A stretch of 64,000 nucleotides of DNA, from assembly GCA_039090855.1 (NCBI GenBank), contig CM077028.1:65105054-65169053 (forward strand). Direction: 5' to 3'. The stretch is from Macrothele yani. Lineage: Eukaryota > Arthropoda > Arachnida > Araneae > Macrothelidae. Positions 1 through 12,059 of this stretch are shown in pieces. The position numbers and the translations under genes are program-made. Positions within the stretch are counted from its first letter, which is position 1; the number at the start of each line of letters is the position of its first letter. The notes beneath the pieces are model-generated. The model saw only the letters and a list, made by a program, of their open reading frames with translations. It did no database searches and was not told the origin of the DNA.

Positions 1-1202
1 ATAAAGGTGTAACCAATTTCAAATAATTATAACAGTTTTAATATAAATGATCTCAATACACAACTTGTGTTAATTGACAGAATAGATCATGTAGTTTTGT
101 AGCATTCGACATGGGCGCCATTTGTCACCCGAACAATGTCTAAATGGTATTCCAGTTCTCACAATGTTCGCTCCAGAGTGCCCGTATTAACTTTCTGCAG
201 TTCGTTTGTAATCCTCCTCTTTGGGTCAGCAATGTCTGTAACAGGGGTGCTGTAAACCTCACCTTTGATGAATCCTCATAAAAAGAAATCACAGGGTGTC
301 TACGACGCCCAATCCATCGATTGGGAAATTTTGTATCCAGGGACCTCCTCATAATCAAAGCCCAATGAGGTGGCGCCCCATCTTGTTGGAAAATGAACGG
401 AGTTGCAAGTTCATCCAACTGGGAATATACAAACTGCTCAGTCATGTCCAGGTAATTATGAGTTCACGCAGTCGCTTCCTGAAAGAAAAAAGGTCCAATA
501 ACACGGTCTACCATTTCGCCACACCAAAACATTCACTTTTGGGCTAGCATGTTTATGTGCAATGCGGGTGTTCAGTTCCCCAAATTCCGACATTATGTTT
601 ATTAACCTTTCCAAAAACGTGAAAAAATGCACTCATCCGAGAGACAGGTTTGTCTCAGGAAAGATTCAGCACTTGCAAAGTTCTACAACATCTCCTCAGC
701 AAACTGCGTAGGTTTCCCATGATCATCTGGGGTTATGTGATGGGTTATCTGCAGTTTATACAGGTGCATTTCCATAACTAACGTAACACTCTGTGCACGA
801 ACGATTTCGGAATGGCCAACTGTCGTGCTGCGTGTCTGATTGACTTTCGAGGGCTACGAGTGAATGTTTGTCTCACAACCTCCTCCCTATCTGGAACCAG
901 CGATGGTCGTCCAGGATAAGGACACTACCGCTTTCCTTGAATGACTTGTACCACTTTCTCATGCTGTTACGTGTTGGCGGTTTGACCCATGTTTTCTTCT
1001 GAAATTTCTCTGAACTTGCGTTTCGGATGGGATTTCAATAAACCACTCCACAATTTGTGCTTTCGTAGCAGGAACCATTGGGTACACTTCTAGAAAACTT
1101 GAGGGTATTCCTTACCACCTGTAACAAACAGAATGCTGATATTAGTTTTGTAACAAAAGTTATCATCATCAAAATCGGTTACACCTTTTTGGGACATCCA
1201 TC
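1..1202 (-). mobile_element. Decayed mariner-like element, cut by window start
   Basis: The right terminal inverted repeat is readable at about 1151-1200. Its reverse complement (GTCCCAAAAAGGTGTAACC) matches the first bases of the window (AAAGGTGTAACC), so the left end lies just outside or at position 1. Between them on the minus strand is a broken transposase. The TIR core GTGTCCCAAAA resembles that of the element at 41788-43089, so the two are probably related families. The element is old: reading frame and catalytic core are damaged. The missing left end is a window artefact, not biology. Confidence 0.75.
140..1078 (-). pseudogene. Mariner-like transposase pseudogene
   Basis: Such proteins cut and rejoin DNA at the element's inverted ends. 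On the minus strand a start at 1078 (MVPATKAQIVEWF) opens an N-terminal helix-turn-helix-like region, which then needs several frame changes and crosses stop codons. The last 101 codons (445-140) hold the second catalytic aspartate in FQQDGAPPHWA followed by FPNRWIGRR. The usual next block (SPDL..DFFLWG), which carries the third acidic residue, appears deleted: the frame runs from WIGRR almost directly into the remnant of the C-terminal part. The gene cannot make an active enzyme. Assignment to the mariner/DUF4817-like group is from motif spacing and is fairly secure; the exact family is not. Confidence 0.75.
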
Positions 1203-1650
1203 GCTAAACTCTGGGCACTGTCGCTTTTTTGCTAGGGTTATAGTAAAAATATCACATTTAGTCTCCAACAATGACTTGGGTCAGGAAGAGTCTTGCGGTC
1301 AGCGGTGGGTTTAAACATTAGAGTGCCCCTGGGCCAAGAAAAATCAGACATTCCCAAGTAAATGTATTTTAATGTAAAATATTTACTGTCAATTTGAATT
1401 TCTATTGTAAATTAGCGTATTTTTCGGAATATAAGATGCATTGGTTTTCCCAAAAAATTTGGTATCAAAATATTTCTGTTTCTTATATACCGAAGGTCAT
1501 TATTATCCCATGAATATATGCGTGTACTGTTAAACAGACTGCTAAATGAGTTTCAAATGTTATCGGTTTATCTTAGGTATAGCAACTGTTATTCTTCTGC
1601 ACATTTTGTACAGTGTCATTGTGTCCTGAATGCTTGTATATAATACACAG
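1203..1650. other. Spacer without recognisable feature
   Basis: AT-rich sequence between two transposon relics. I see no coding potential, tandem repeat or known repeat end in it. Confidence 0.4.
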
Positions 1651-2970
1651 TTACACTACATTATCAAAGTATTCGGACAATGTTTCGGGACAAATGGCTT
1701 TATTATCGCAATTAGTAGTTAGTCGGTCCACCTTTTTCTTCTTTGACCGCGACAACACCTCAAGGCATACTATCAACCAATTTCCGGTAGGTCTCGACAG
1801 GAATGGCTCACCATTCGTCTTGCAAAGCTGCTGCCAGAGTGAAAAGCGAAGACGGTCGTTGCGGCTGATTTCGTATCCGTCGTTCCAGTTCATCCCAGAT
1901 ATGTTCTGTGGGATTAAGATCAGGCCTCTGGGAAGGCCAGTCTAACAAATCCACCTCATTTTCAAGAAACCAGTCTTGTACACGCAGTACAGTGTGGCAG
2001 GGAGCTCGGCCATGTTGCAACAGACAACTGTCATTCCAATACTGCCGCATTGTTGGCAGGGCAGAATTATCCAAAACCTCGAGGTACACTTTAGAGGTCA
2101 TGGTTTGTGGTATAATAACCAAAGGGCCGAGTCCCATCCACGAAAGACAACTCCATACCATGATGAAGCTCACGAAGAAAACTTGCAGTTGGAAGAATGC
2201 AGTTCGATGAAAATCGTTCGCCGCGCTGTCTCCAAATTCAAACTCGCTTATCGGATTAGAAGAGTGAAAAGCGTGACTCATCACTCCAAAGAACAGCTTT
2301 TCAGTCGCCCTCAGTCCAAGAACGTCAGGGGACAACACTCTCCAAACGGTGCTTCGCATTCGCGGTAGTGATGTATGATTTGTGCGCCGCTGTTCTACGA
2401 TAATATCCCACACTGTGCAACTCTCTTCGGATAGTTTTGGCACTAACCGAGCCACTACAAGCACGTCCTACTTCAGTAGCGATGGAAACGGAAGAAGAAG
2501 AACGGAATTTCTTACCATTGCTATTCTTCCTACTTCAGCAGCGATGAAAACGGCATAGGACGAATGGGATTTCTTAACAATTTTTACCATGACACCTCTG
2601 TCACGTCCCATCGGTTTGTGCGGCCTTCCTGAGTTGGTTTTTTTTTTTTTTTTGCTGTAGTTGGACCGTCCTGCTTCAATTTCTTCACGACATCACTTAC
2701 AGTCGATTTCGATATGATTAATTTAGCTGCAATGCTCCGTATGGGCGTCCTATGACCAGCTCACGCTCAAATGACATTGATAATGCTCAAATGACGTCCA
2801 ATGACCAGCCCAAGCGGCATATCGGCTTCAAAGTAACTGATAACATGACAGAACATCTCAGCTTTATATACGTACCATTCCATTCGCAGGGCACCTTCCC
2901 GCGCAACCGTTCTTTGCACTTGCGCACATAAATTTGGTAGTGTCCGAAGTGTTTTGATAATATAGTGTAT
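1651..2970 (-). mobile_element. Decayed Tc1 element with both TIRs
   Basis: The left end (1651-1680, containing TATCAAAGTATTCGGACA with one mismatch) and the right end (2941-2970, reverse complement TATCAAAACACTTCGGACA) form about 30-bp imperfect inverted repeats. Length is about 1.32 kb, normal for Tc1. The enclosed transposase is on the minus strand. An imperfect short tandem duplication (two copies of a block with CTTCAG.AGCGATG, near 2465-2570) and a T-run at 2639-2653 lie in the N-terminal part, evidence of further decay. A flanking TA is plausible but I could not fix it with certainty. Confidence 0.8.
1808..2464 (-). pseudogene. Tc1 transposase, C-terminal two thirds, catalytic D lost
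   Basis: A 218-codon open stretch covers most of the DDE catalytic domain of a Tc1 transposase. Visible blocks in order: VMVWSCLSWMGLGPLV (near residue 100), LLQHGRAPCHTVLR (near 150), then DWPSQRPDLNPTEHIWDEL (near 178). In active relatives the second block reads QQDNAPCH; here HGR replaces the catalytic aspartate, so the triad is incomplete although the third acidic residue (E of PTEH) remains. The N-terminal helix-turn-helix domain should lie upstream (2470-2780) but is broken by frame changes. There is no plausible host function: it sits between matching TIRs. Assignment is confident, inactivity likewise. Confidence 0.85.
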
Positions 2971-3059
2971 GTTTATCCAACTACACATGTGTGCTTTTTT
3001 ACGCTTTCCAACAGGAGTCTGAAGAAGCGTAATTCAGCTTTGTCCGTCTGTCTGCCCGT

Positions 3060-3730
3060 CCGCACGATAACTCGCGTAAAAACGGCTCGATTTCGATAAA
3101 ATTTTAGTATGTGGTAGAGGATCACCTGGAGACGAACCCTATTGAAAATCTACAAAATGGTGTTAAAGGTCACGACATAGGAGCGGGATCCATTCCATTG
3201 CCCTTATACATCATAACTTACTTAAAAATGCTTCGATTTCGACAAAACTTTCTCATGTTGTTCGGAGAAGTACACTGAACCGCCGGTTCTGTTGAATATC
3301 ATCGAAATGGGGTCAAAGGTCAGGACACAGAAGCGAAATTTATTCCACAGCTGGTATCCTCAGAACTTGACTAAAATGCTTCTATTGCGACAAAACTTTA
3401 GTACGTTGTTCCTGAAATATACGGAACAGGTTATATAGAATATCTTCCAAATGGGGTCAAAGGTCAGGACACAGGAGCGAGATTTATTCAGCAGCCATTA
3501 TCCTCATAACCTGACTAAAAGTGCTACTATTGCGACAAAACGTTAGTATGTTGTTCAGGAGGTAAATAGAACGGATTTTGTTTAATATAATCAAAATGGG
3601 GTCAATGGTCAGGACACAGGAGCGGTATTTATTGCACAGCCATTATCCTCATAACTTGAGTAATGAATTCTGGTATGTCGGAAAGCGTATCATAATCAAT
3701 GCATTGCATGATTTTACTAACTTTTTATGG
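3060..3730 (+). repeat. Four 145-bp tandem units forming the left fold-back arm
   Basis: The block ATGGGGTCAAAGGTCAGGAC and its neighbours recur at about 3159, 3309, 3453 and 3598, giving spacings of 150, 144 and 145 bp. Each unit also carries a GCGACAAAAC..TTAGTA block and an ATTATCCTCATAAC block. The first unit is the most divergent. The last unit and the sequence beyond it (to about 3720) recur inverted at 4350-4544, so this array is one arm of a larger inverted repeat. Confidence 0.8.
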
Positions 3731-4349
3731 GCCGGGCCTGCTATCCTGCCAGAATTGTATTTGTACTCACATACATACCAGTGCGTTTGTCAGTTGAGAT
3801 GTAAAATGTAGTTTAACCACATACCTCATATGCTGTTCATGGCGATCCGAAACGGACGTAAAATGACTCTCATAATTCCTTTAAAAAGCAAAGTAATATA
3901 AAAAAGAAGGAAAAGAAACATATTTCAGGAAGGAACAACACAACAGACGCTTAAGGCATCCACCAGTAAGTTGCGAGTGCAAATGCATTCGTGCCGCTGT
4001 TTCGTTGCTGCAGCGAATTCTTCGGTTTACGCAGAAGAAACTCAAAAATATTATTTATTCATAGTAACGTAAACACTGCGGTCTCAATTTTGAAGTAATT
4101 TTCAGAAAACTCCATTCGTGATAAGTGCGAAATTCGCTTGAATTTTAACTGGCTGCAACGCACTTTTATTTGCAATGTATGACGAAAGGTGCTTTCTCGT
4201 GTGACAGATCGTGTTGTGGCCCTTAACAATCTTTTGCCGGGATCCGGTCCCTTGCTTCCTTGCTGTTCGCCACTAACGTGCAGAATTCGCTTTCTTCATG
4301 TTTTGTTTTTCTTTTCCCTTTTCGAACTGTTCTTGGCAAAGCTTTAGAT
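3731..4349. other. Centre of the fold-back structure
   Basis: About 620 bp between the two inverted arms. It is AT-rich with a C/T-rich stretch near 4290-4330. I see no ORF of note and no transposase motif. If the structure is a transposable element this is its non-coding internal region, so it would be non-autonomous. Confidence 0.4.
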
Positions 4350-4544
4350 TAAAACACAAGTTAGTAAAATCATGCAATGCATTGATTATATCATACGCTT
4401 TCCAACATTCCAGAAATCATTACTCAATATATGAGGATAATGGCTGTGGAATAAATCTCGCTCCTATGTCCTGACCTTTGACCTCATCCCGCCCATGTTC
4501 AACAGTGTTCGTCCCCAGGTGGTCCCATACCACATACTAAATTT
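4350..4544 (-). repeat. Right fold-back arm (one inverted unit)
   Basis: Read on the minus strand this matches the left arm: AGTATGTGGTA, a CACCTGG.GACGAAC block, GGTCAAAGGTCAGGAC, CCATTATCCTCAT and GCATTGCATGATTTTACTAAC occur in the same order as at 3105-3720. It has one unit where the left arm has four. The match stops abruptly at 4544, where the 167-bp satellite begins, so the outer end of this arm has been lost or replaced. Confidence 0.8.
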
Positions 4545-4549
4545 CTACT

Positions 4550-7180
4550 GCATGCGCTTTTCACAAAAAACAAAACAAAAAAACTCCTGGTCTTGATGCT
4601 TCTGTCTCCAGTAGCTCAGAGCCATACTCAACAGCAGTTTACCTCTTTTCCCGGTGCCAGGCTGTGAGATGAACACATTTCTAGTACAGCCTTCTTTTCC
4701 CCGAATCCTACGCTACTGCATGCGCTTTTCATAAAAACAAAACAAAAAAACTCTTGGTCTTGATGCTTCTGTCTCCAGTAGCTCAGAGCCATACTCAACA
4801 GCAGTTTACCTCTTTTCCCGGTGCCAGGCTGTGAGATGCACACATTTCTAGTACAGCCTTCTTTTTCCCGAATCCTACGCTACTGCATGCGCTTTTCATA
4901 AAAACAAAACAAAAAAACTCTTGGTCTTGATACTTCTGTCTCCAGTACCTCAGAGCCAAACTCAACAGCAGTTTACCTCTTTTCCCGGTGCCAGGCTGTG
5001 AGATGCACACATTTCTAGTACAGCCTTCTTTTCCCCGAATCCTACGCTACTGCATGCGCTTTTCATAAAAACAAAACAAAAGGACTCTTGGTCTTGATGC
5101 TTCTGTCTCCAGTAGCTCAGAGCCATACTCAACAGCAGTTTACCTCTTTTCCCGGTGCCAGGCTGTGAGATGCACACATTTCTAGTACAGCCTTCTTTTC
5201 CCCGAATCCTACGCTACTGCATGCGCTTTTCATAAAAACAAAACAAAAAAACTCTTGGTCTTGATACTTCTGTCTCCAGTACCTCAGAGCCAAACTCTAC
5301 AGCAGTGTACCTCTTTTCCCGGTACCAGACTGTGAGATGCACACATTTCTAGTACAGCCTTCTTTTCCCCGAATCCTACGCTACTGCATGCGCTTTTCAC
5401 AAAAACAAAACAAAAAAACTCTTGGTCTTGATACTTCTGTCTCCAGTACCTCAGAGCCAAACTCTACAGCAGTAAACCTCTTTTCCCGGTACCAGACTGT
5501 GAGATGCACACATTTCTAGTACAGCCTTCTTTTCCCCGAATCCTACGCTACTGCATGCGCTTTTCATAAAAACAAAACAAAAAAACTCTTGGTCTTGATG
5601 CTTCTGTCTCCAGTAGCTCAGAGCCATACTCAACAGCAGTTTACCTCTTTTCCCGGTGCCAGGCTGTGAGATGCACACATTTCTAGTACAGCCTTCTTTT
5701 CCCCGAATCCTACGCTACTGCATGCGCTTTTCACAAAAACAAAACAAAAAAACTCTTGGTCTGGATGCTTCTGTCTCCAGTAGCTCAGAGCCATACTCAA
5801 CAGCAGTTTACCTCTTTTCCCGGTGCCAGGCTGTGAGATGCACACATTTCTAGTACTGCCTTCTTTTCCCCGAATCCTACGCTACTGCATGCGCTTTTCA
5901 TAAAAACAAAACAAAGAAACTCTTGGTCTTGATGCTTCTGTCTCCAGTAGCTCAGAGCCAAACTCAACAGCAGTGTACCTCTTTTCCCGGTACCAGACTG
6001 TGAGATGCACACATTTCTAGTACAGCCTTCTTTTCCCCGAATCCTACGCTACTGCATGCGCTTTTCATAAAAACAAAACAAAGAAACTCTTGGTCTTGAT
6101 GCTTCTGTCTCCAGTAGCTCAGAGCCATACTCAACAGCAGTTTACCTCTTTTCCCGGTACCAGACTGTGAGATGCACACATTTCTAGTACAGACTTCTTT
6201 TCCCCGAATCCTACGCTACTGCATGCGCTTTTCATAAAAACAAAACAAAGAAACTCTTGGTCTTGATGCTTCTGTCTCCAGTAGCTCAGAGCCAAACTCA
6301 ACAGCAGTGTACCTCTTTTCCCGGTACCAGACTGTGAGATGCACACATTTCTAGTACAGCCTTCTTTTCCCCGAATCCTACGCTACTGCATGCGCTTTTC
6401 ATAAAAACAAAACAAAGAAACTCTTGGTCTTGATGCTTCTGTCTCCAGTAGCTCAGAGCCATACTCAACAGCAGTTTACCTCTTTTCCCGGTGCCAGGCT
6501 GTGAGATGCACACATTTCTAGTACAGCCTTCTTTTCCCCGAATCCTACGCTACTGCATGCGCTTTTCATAAAAACAAAACAAAGAAACTCTTGGTCTTGA
6601 TGCTTCTGTCTCCAGTAGCTCAGAGCCATACTCAACAGCAGTTTACCTCTTTTCCCGGTGCCAGGCTGTGAGATGCACACATTTCTAGTACAGCCTTCTT
6701 TTCCCCGAATCCTACGCTACTGCATGCGCTTTTCATAAAAACAAAACAAAAAAACTCTTGGTCTTGATGCTTCTGTCTCCAGTAGCTCAGAGCCAAACTC
6801 AACAGCAGTGTACCTCTTTTCCTGGTACCAGACTGTGAGATGCACACATTTCTAGTACAGCCTTCTTTTCCCCGAATCCTACGCTACTGCATGTGCTTTT
6901 CATAAAAACAAAACAAAGAAACTCTTGGTCTTGATGCTTCTGTCTCCAGTAGCTCAGAGCCATACTCAACAGCAGTTTACCTCTTTTCCCGGTGCCAGGC
7001 TGTGAGATGCACACATTTTTAGTACAGCCTTCTTTTCCCCGAATCCTACGCTACTGCATGCGCTTTTCATAAAAACAAAACAAAAAAACTCTTGGTCTTG
7101 ATGCTTCTGTCTCCAGTAGCTCAGAGCCATACTCAACAGCAGTTTACCTCTTTTCCCGGTGCCAGGCTGTGAGATGAACA
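4550..7180. repeat. Higher-order block A, copy 1
   Basis: This run of about 16 monomers recurs at an offset of 2840 bp (17 monomers). Marker variants shared by both copies: AAAAGGACTCTTGG at 5080 and 7920, ACAGACTTC at 6189 and 9029, GCATGTGCTTTT at 6890 and 9730, and CATTTTTAGTAC at 7014 and 9854. Confidence 0.85.
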
Positions 7181-7389
7181 CATTTCTAGTACAGCCTTCT
7201 TTTCCCCGAATCCTACGCTACTGCATGCGCTTTTCATAAAAACAAAACAAAAAAACTCTTGGTCTTGATGCTTCTGTCTCCAGTAGCTCAGAGCCATACT
7301 CAACAGCAGTTTACCTCTTTTCCCGGTGCCAGGCTGTGAGATGCACACATTTCTAGTACAGCCTTCTTTTTCCCGAATCCTACGCTACT

Positions 7390-10020
7390 GCATGCGCTTT
7401 TCATAAAAACAAAACAAAAAAACTCTTGGTCTTGATACTTCTGTCTCCAGTACCTCAGAGCCATACTCAACAGCAGTTTACCTCTTTTCCCGGTGCCAGG
7501 CTGTGAGATGAACACATTTCTAGTACAGCCTTCTTTTCCCCGAATCCTACGCTACTGCATGCGCTTTTCATAAAAACAAAACAAAAAAACTCTTGGTCTT
7601 GATGCTTCTGTCTCCAGTAGCTCAGAGCCATACTCAACAGCAGTTTACCTCTTTTTCCCGGTGCCAGGCTGTGAGATGCACACATTTCTAGTACAGCCTT
7701 CTTTTTCCCGAATCCTACGCTACTGCATGCGCTTTTCATAAAAACAAAACAAAAAAACTCTTGGTCTTGATACTTCTGTCTCCAGTACCTCAGAGCCAAA
7801 CTCAACAGCAGTTTACCTCTTTTCCCGGTGCCAGGCTGTGAGATGCACACATTTCTAGTACAGCCTTCTTTTCCCCGAATCCTACGCTACTGCATGCGCT
7901 TTTCATAAAAACAAAACAAAAGGACTCTTGGTCTTGATGCTTCTGTCTCCAGTAGCTCAGAGCCATACTCAACAGCAGTTTACCTCTTTTCCCGGTGCCA
8001 GGCTGTGAGATGCACACATTTCTAGTACAGCCTTCTTTTCCCCGAATCCTACGCTACTGCATGCGCTTTTCATAAAAACAAAACAAAAAAACTCTTGGTC
8101 TTGATACTTCTGTCTCCAGTACCTCAGAGCCAAACTCTACAGCAGTGTACCTCTTTTCCCGGTACCAGACTGTGAGATGCACACATTTCTAGTACAGCCT
8201 TCTTTTCCCCGAATCCTACGCTACTGCATGCGCTTTTCACAAAAACAAAACAAAAAAACTCTTGGTCTTGATACTTCTGTCTCCAGTACCTCAGAGCCAA
8301 ACTCTACAGCAGTGTACCTCTTTTCCCGGTACCAGACTGTGAGATGCACACATTTCTAGTACAGCCTTCTTTTCCCCGAATCCTACGCTACTGCATGCGC
8401 TTTTCATAAAAACAAAACAAAAAAACTCTTGGTCTTGATGCTTCTGTCTCCAGTAGCTCAGAGCCATACTCAACAGCAGTTTACCTCTTTTCCCGGTGCC
8501 AGGCTGTGAGATGCACACATTTCTAGTACAGCCTTCTTTTCCCCGAATCCTACGCTACTGCATGCGCTTTTCACAAAAACAAAACAAAAAAACTCTTGGT
8601 CTTGATGCTTCTGTCTCCAGTAGCTCAGAGCCATACTCAACAGCAGTTTACCTCTTTTCCCGGTGCCAGGCTGTGAGATGCACACATTTCTAGTACTGCC
8701 TTCTTTTCCCCGAATCCTACGCTACTGCATGCGCTTTTCATAAAAACAAAACAAAGAAACTCTTGGTCTTGATGCTTCTGTCTCCAGTAGCTCAGAGCCA
8801 AACTCAACAGCAGTGTACCTCTTTTCCCGGTACCAGACTGTGAGATGCACACATTTCTAGTACAGCCTTCTTTTCCCCGAATCCTACGCTACTGCATGCG
8901 CTTTTCATAAAAACAAAACAAAGAAACTCTTGGTCTTGATGCTTCTGTCTCCAGTAGCTCAGAGCCATACTCAACAGCAGTTTACCTCTTTTCCCGGTAC
9001 CAGACTGTGAGATGCACACATTTCTAGTACAGACTTCTTTTCCCCGAATCCTACGCTACTGCATGCGCTTTTCATAAAAACAAAACAAAGAAACTCTTGG
9101 TCTTGATGCTTCTGTCTCCAGTAGCTCAGAGCCAAACTCAACAGCAGTGTACCTCTTTTCCCGGTACCAGACTGTGAGATGCACACATTTCTAGTACAGC
9201 CTTCTTTTCCCCGAATCCTACGCTACTGCATGCGCTTTTCATAAAAACAAAACAAAGAAACTCTTGGTCTTGATGCTCCTGTCTCCAGTAGCTCAGAGCC
9301 ATACTCAACAGCAGTTTACCTCTTTTCCCGGTGCCAGGCTGTGAGATGCACACATTTCTAGTACAGCCTTCTTTTCCCCGAATCCTACGCTACTGCATGC
9401 GCTTTTCATAAAAACAAAACAAAGAAACTCTTGGTCTTGATGCTTCTGTCTCCAGTAGCTCAGAGCCATACTCAACAGCAGTTTACCTCTTTTCCCGGTG
9501 CCAGGCTGTGAGATGCACACATTTCTAGTACAGCCTTCTTTTCCCCGAATCCTACGCTACTGCATGCGCTTTTCATAAAAACAAAACAAAAAAACTCTTG
9601 GTCTTGATGCTTCTGTCTCCAGTAGCTCAGAGCCAAACTCAACAGCAGTGTACCTCTTTTCCTGGTACCAGACTGTGAGATGCACACATTTCTAGTACAG
9701 CCTTCTTTTCCCCGAATCCTACGCTACTGCATGTGCTTTTCATAAAAACAAAACAAAGAAACTCTTGGTCTTGATGCTTCTGTCTCCAGTAGCTCAGAGC
9801 CATACTCAACAGCAGTTTACCTCTTTTCCCGGTGCCAGGCTGTGAGATGCACACATTTTTAGTACAGCCTTCTTTTCCCCGAATCCTACGCTACTGCATG
9901 CGCTTTTCATAAAAACAAAACAAAAAAACTCTTGGTCTTGATGCTTCTGTCTCCAGTAGCTCAGAGCCATACTCAACAGCAGTTTACCTCTTTTCCCGGT
10001 GCCAGGCTGTGAGATGCACA
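7390..10020. repeat. Higher-order block A, copy 2
   Basis: Second copy of block A. Monomer-by-monomer variants follow copy 1 with very few private changes (for example CTTCTG to CTCCTG at 9276). The correspondence ends near 10020. A smaller five-monomer repeat (835 bp) then follows: TTTTCCTGG..GCATGTGC markers at 9660-9735 recur at 10495-10570. Confidence 0.85.
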
Positions 10021-12059
10021 CATTTCTAGTACAGCCTTCTTTTCCCCGAATCCTACGCTACTGCATGCGCTTTTCATAAAAACAAAACAAAGAAACTCTT
10101 GGTCTTGATGCTTCTGTCTCCAGTAGCTCAGAGCCAAACTCAACAGCAGTGTACCTCTTTTCCCGGTACCAGACTGTGAGATGCACACATTTCTAGTACA
10201 GCCTTCTTTTCCCCGAATCCTACGCTACTGCATGCGCTTTTCATAAAAACAAAACAAAGAAACTCTTGATCTTGATGCTTCTGTCTCCAGTAGCTCAGAG
10301 CCATACTCAACAGCAGTTTACCTCTTTTCCCGGTGCCAGGCTGTGAGATGCACACATTTCTAGTACAGCCTTCTTTTCCCCGAATCCTACGCTACTGCAT
10401 GCGCTTTTCATAAAAACAAAACAAAAAAACTCTTGGTCTTGATGCTTCTGTCTCCAGTAGCTCAGAGCCAAACTCAACAGCAGTGTACCTCTTTTCCTGG
10501 TACCAGACTGTGAGATGCACACATTTCTAGTACAGCCTTCTTTTCCCCGAATCCTACGCTACTGCATGTGCTTTTCATAAAAACAAAACAAAGAAACTCT
10601 TGGTCTTGATGCTTCTGTCTCCAGTAGCTCAGAGCCATACTCAACAGCAGTTTACCTCTTTTTCCCGGTGCCAGGCTGTGAGATGCACACATTTTTAGTA
10701 CAGCCTTCTTTTCCCCGAATCCTACGCTACTGCATGCGCTTTTCACAAAAACAAAACAAAAAAACTCTTGGTCTTGATGCTTCTGTCTCCAGTAGCTCAG
10801 AGCCATACTCAACAGCAGTTTACCTCTTTTCCCGGTGCCAGGCTGTGAGATGCACAAATTTCTAGTACAGCCTTCTTTTCCCCGAATCCTACGCTACTGC
10901 ATGCGCTTTTCACAAAAACAAAACAAAAAAACTCTTGGTCTTGATGCTTCTGTCTCCAGTAGCTCAGAGCCATACTCAACAGCAGTTTACCTCTTTTCCC
11001 GGTGCCAGGCTGTGAGATGCACACATTTCTAGTACAGCCTTCTTTTCCCCGAATCCTACGCTACTGCATGCGCTTTTCATAAAAACAAAACAAAAAAAAA
11101 CTCTTGGTCTTGATGCTTCTGTCTCCAGTAGCTCAGAGCCATACTCAACAGCAGTTTACCTCTTTTCCCGGTGCTAGGCTGTGAGATGCACACATTTCTA
11201 GTACAGCCTTCTTTTCCCCGAATCCTACGCTACTGCATGCGCTTTTCATAAAAACAAAACAAAAAACTCTTGGTCTTGATACTTCTGTCTCCAGTACCTC
11301 AGAGCCAAACTCTACAGCAGTCTACCTCTTTTGCCGGTACCAGACTGTGAGATGCACACATTTCTAGTACAGCCTTCTTTTCCCCGAATCCTACGCTACT
11401 GCATGCGCTTTTCATAAAAACAAAACAAAAAAACTCTTGGTCTTGATGCTTCTGTCTCCAGTAGCTCAGAGCCATACTCAACAGCAGTTTACCTCTTTTC
11501 CCGGTGCCAGGCTGTGAGATGCACACATTTCTAGTACAGCCTTCTTTTCCCCGAATCCTACGCTACTGCATGCGCTTTTCACAAAAACAAAACAAAAAAC
11601 TCTTGGTCTTGATGCTTCTGTCTCCAGTAGCTCAGAGCCATACTCAACAGCAGTTTACCTCTTTTCCCGGTGCCAGGCTGTGAGATGCACACATTTCTAG
11701 TACTGCCTTCTTTTCCCCGAATCCTACGCTACTGCATGCGCTTTTCATAAAAACAAAACAAAGAAACTCTTGGTCTTGATGCTTCTGTCTCCAGTAGCTC
11801 AGAGCCAAACTCAACAGCAGTGTACCTCTTTTCCCGGTACCAGACTGTGAGATGCACACATTTCTAGTACAGCCTTCTTTTCCCCGAATCCTACGCTACT
11901 GCATGCGCTTTTCATAAAAACAAAACAAAGAAACTCTTGGTCTTGATGCTTCTGTCTCCAGTAGCTCAGAGCCATACTCAACAGCAGTTTACCTCTTTTC
12001 CCGGTACCAGACTGTGAGATGCACACATTTCTAGTACAGCCTTCTTTTCCCCGAATCCT

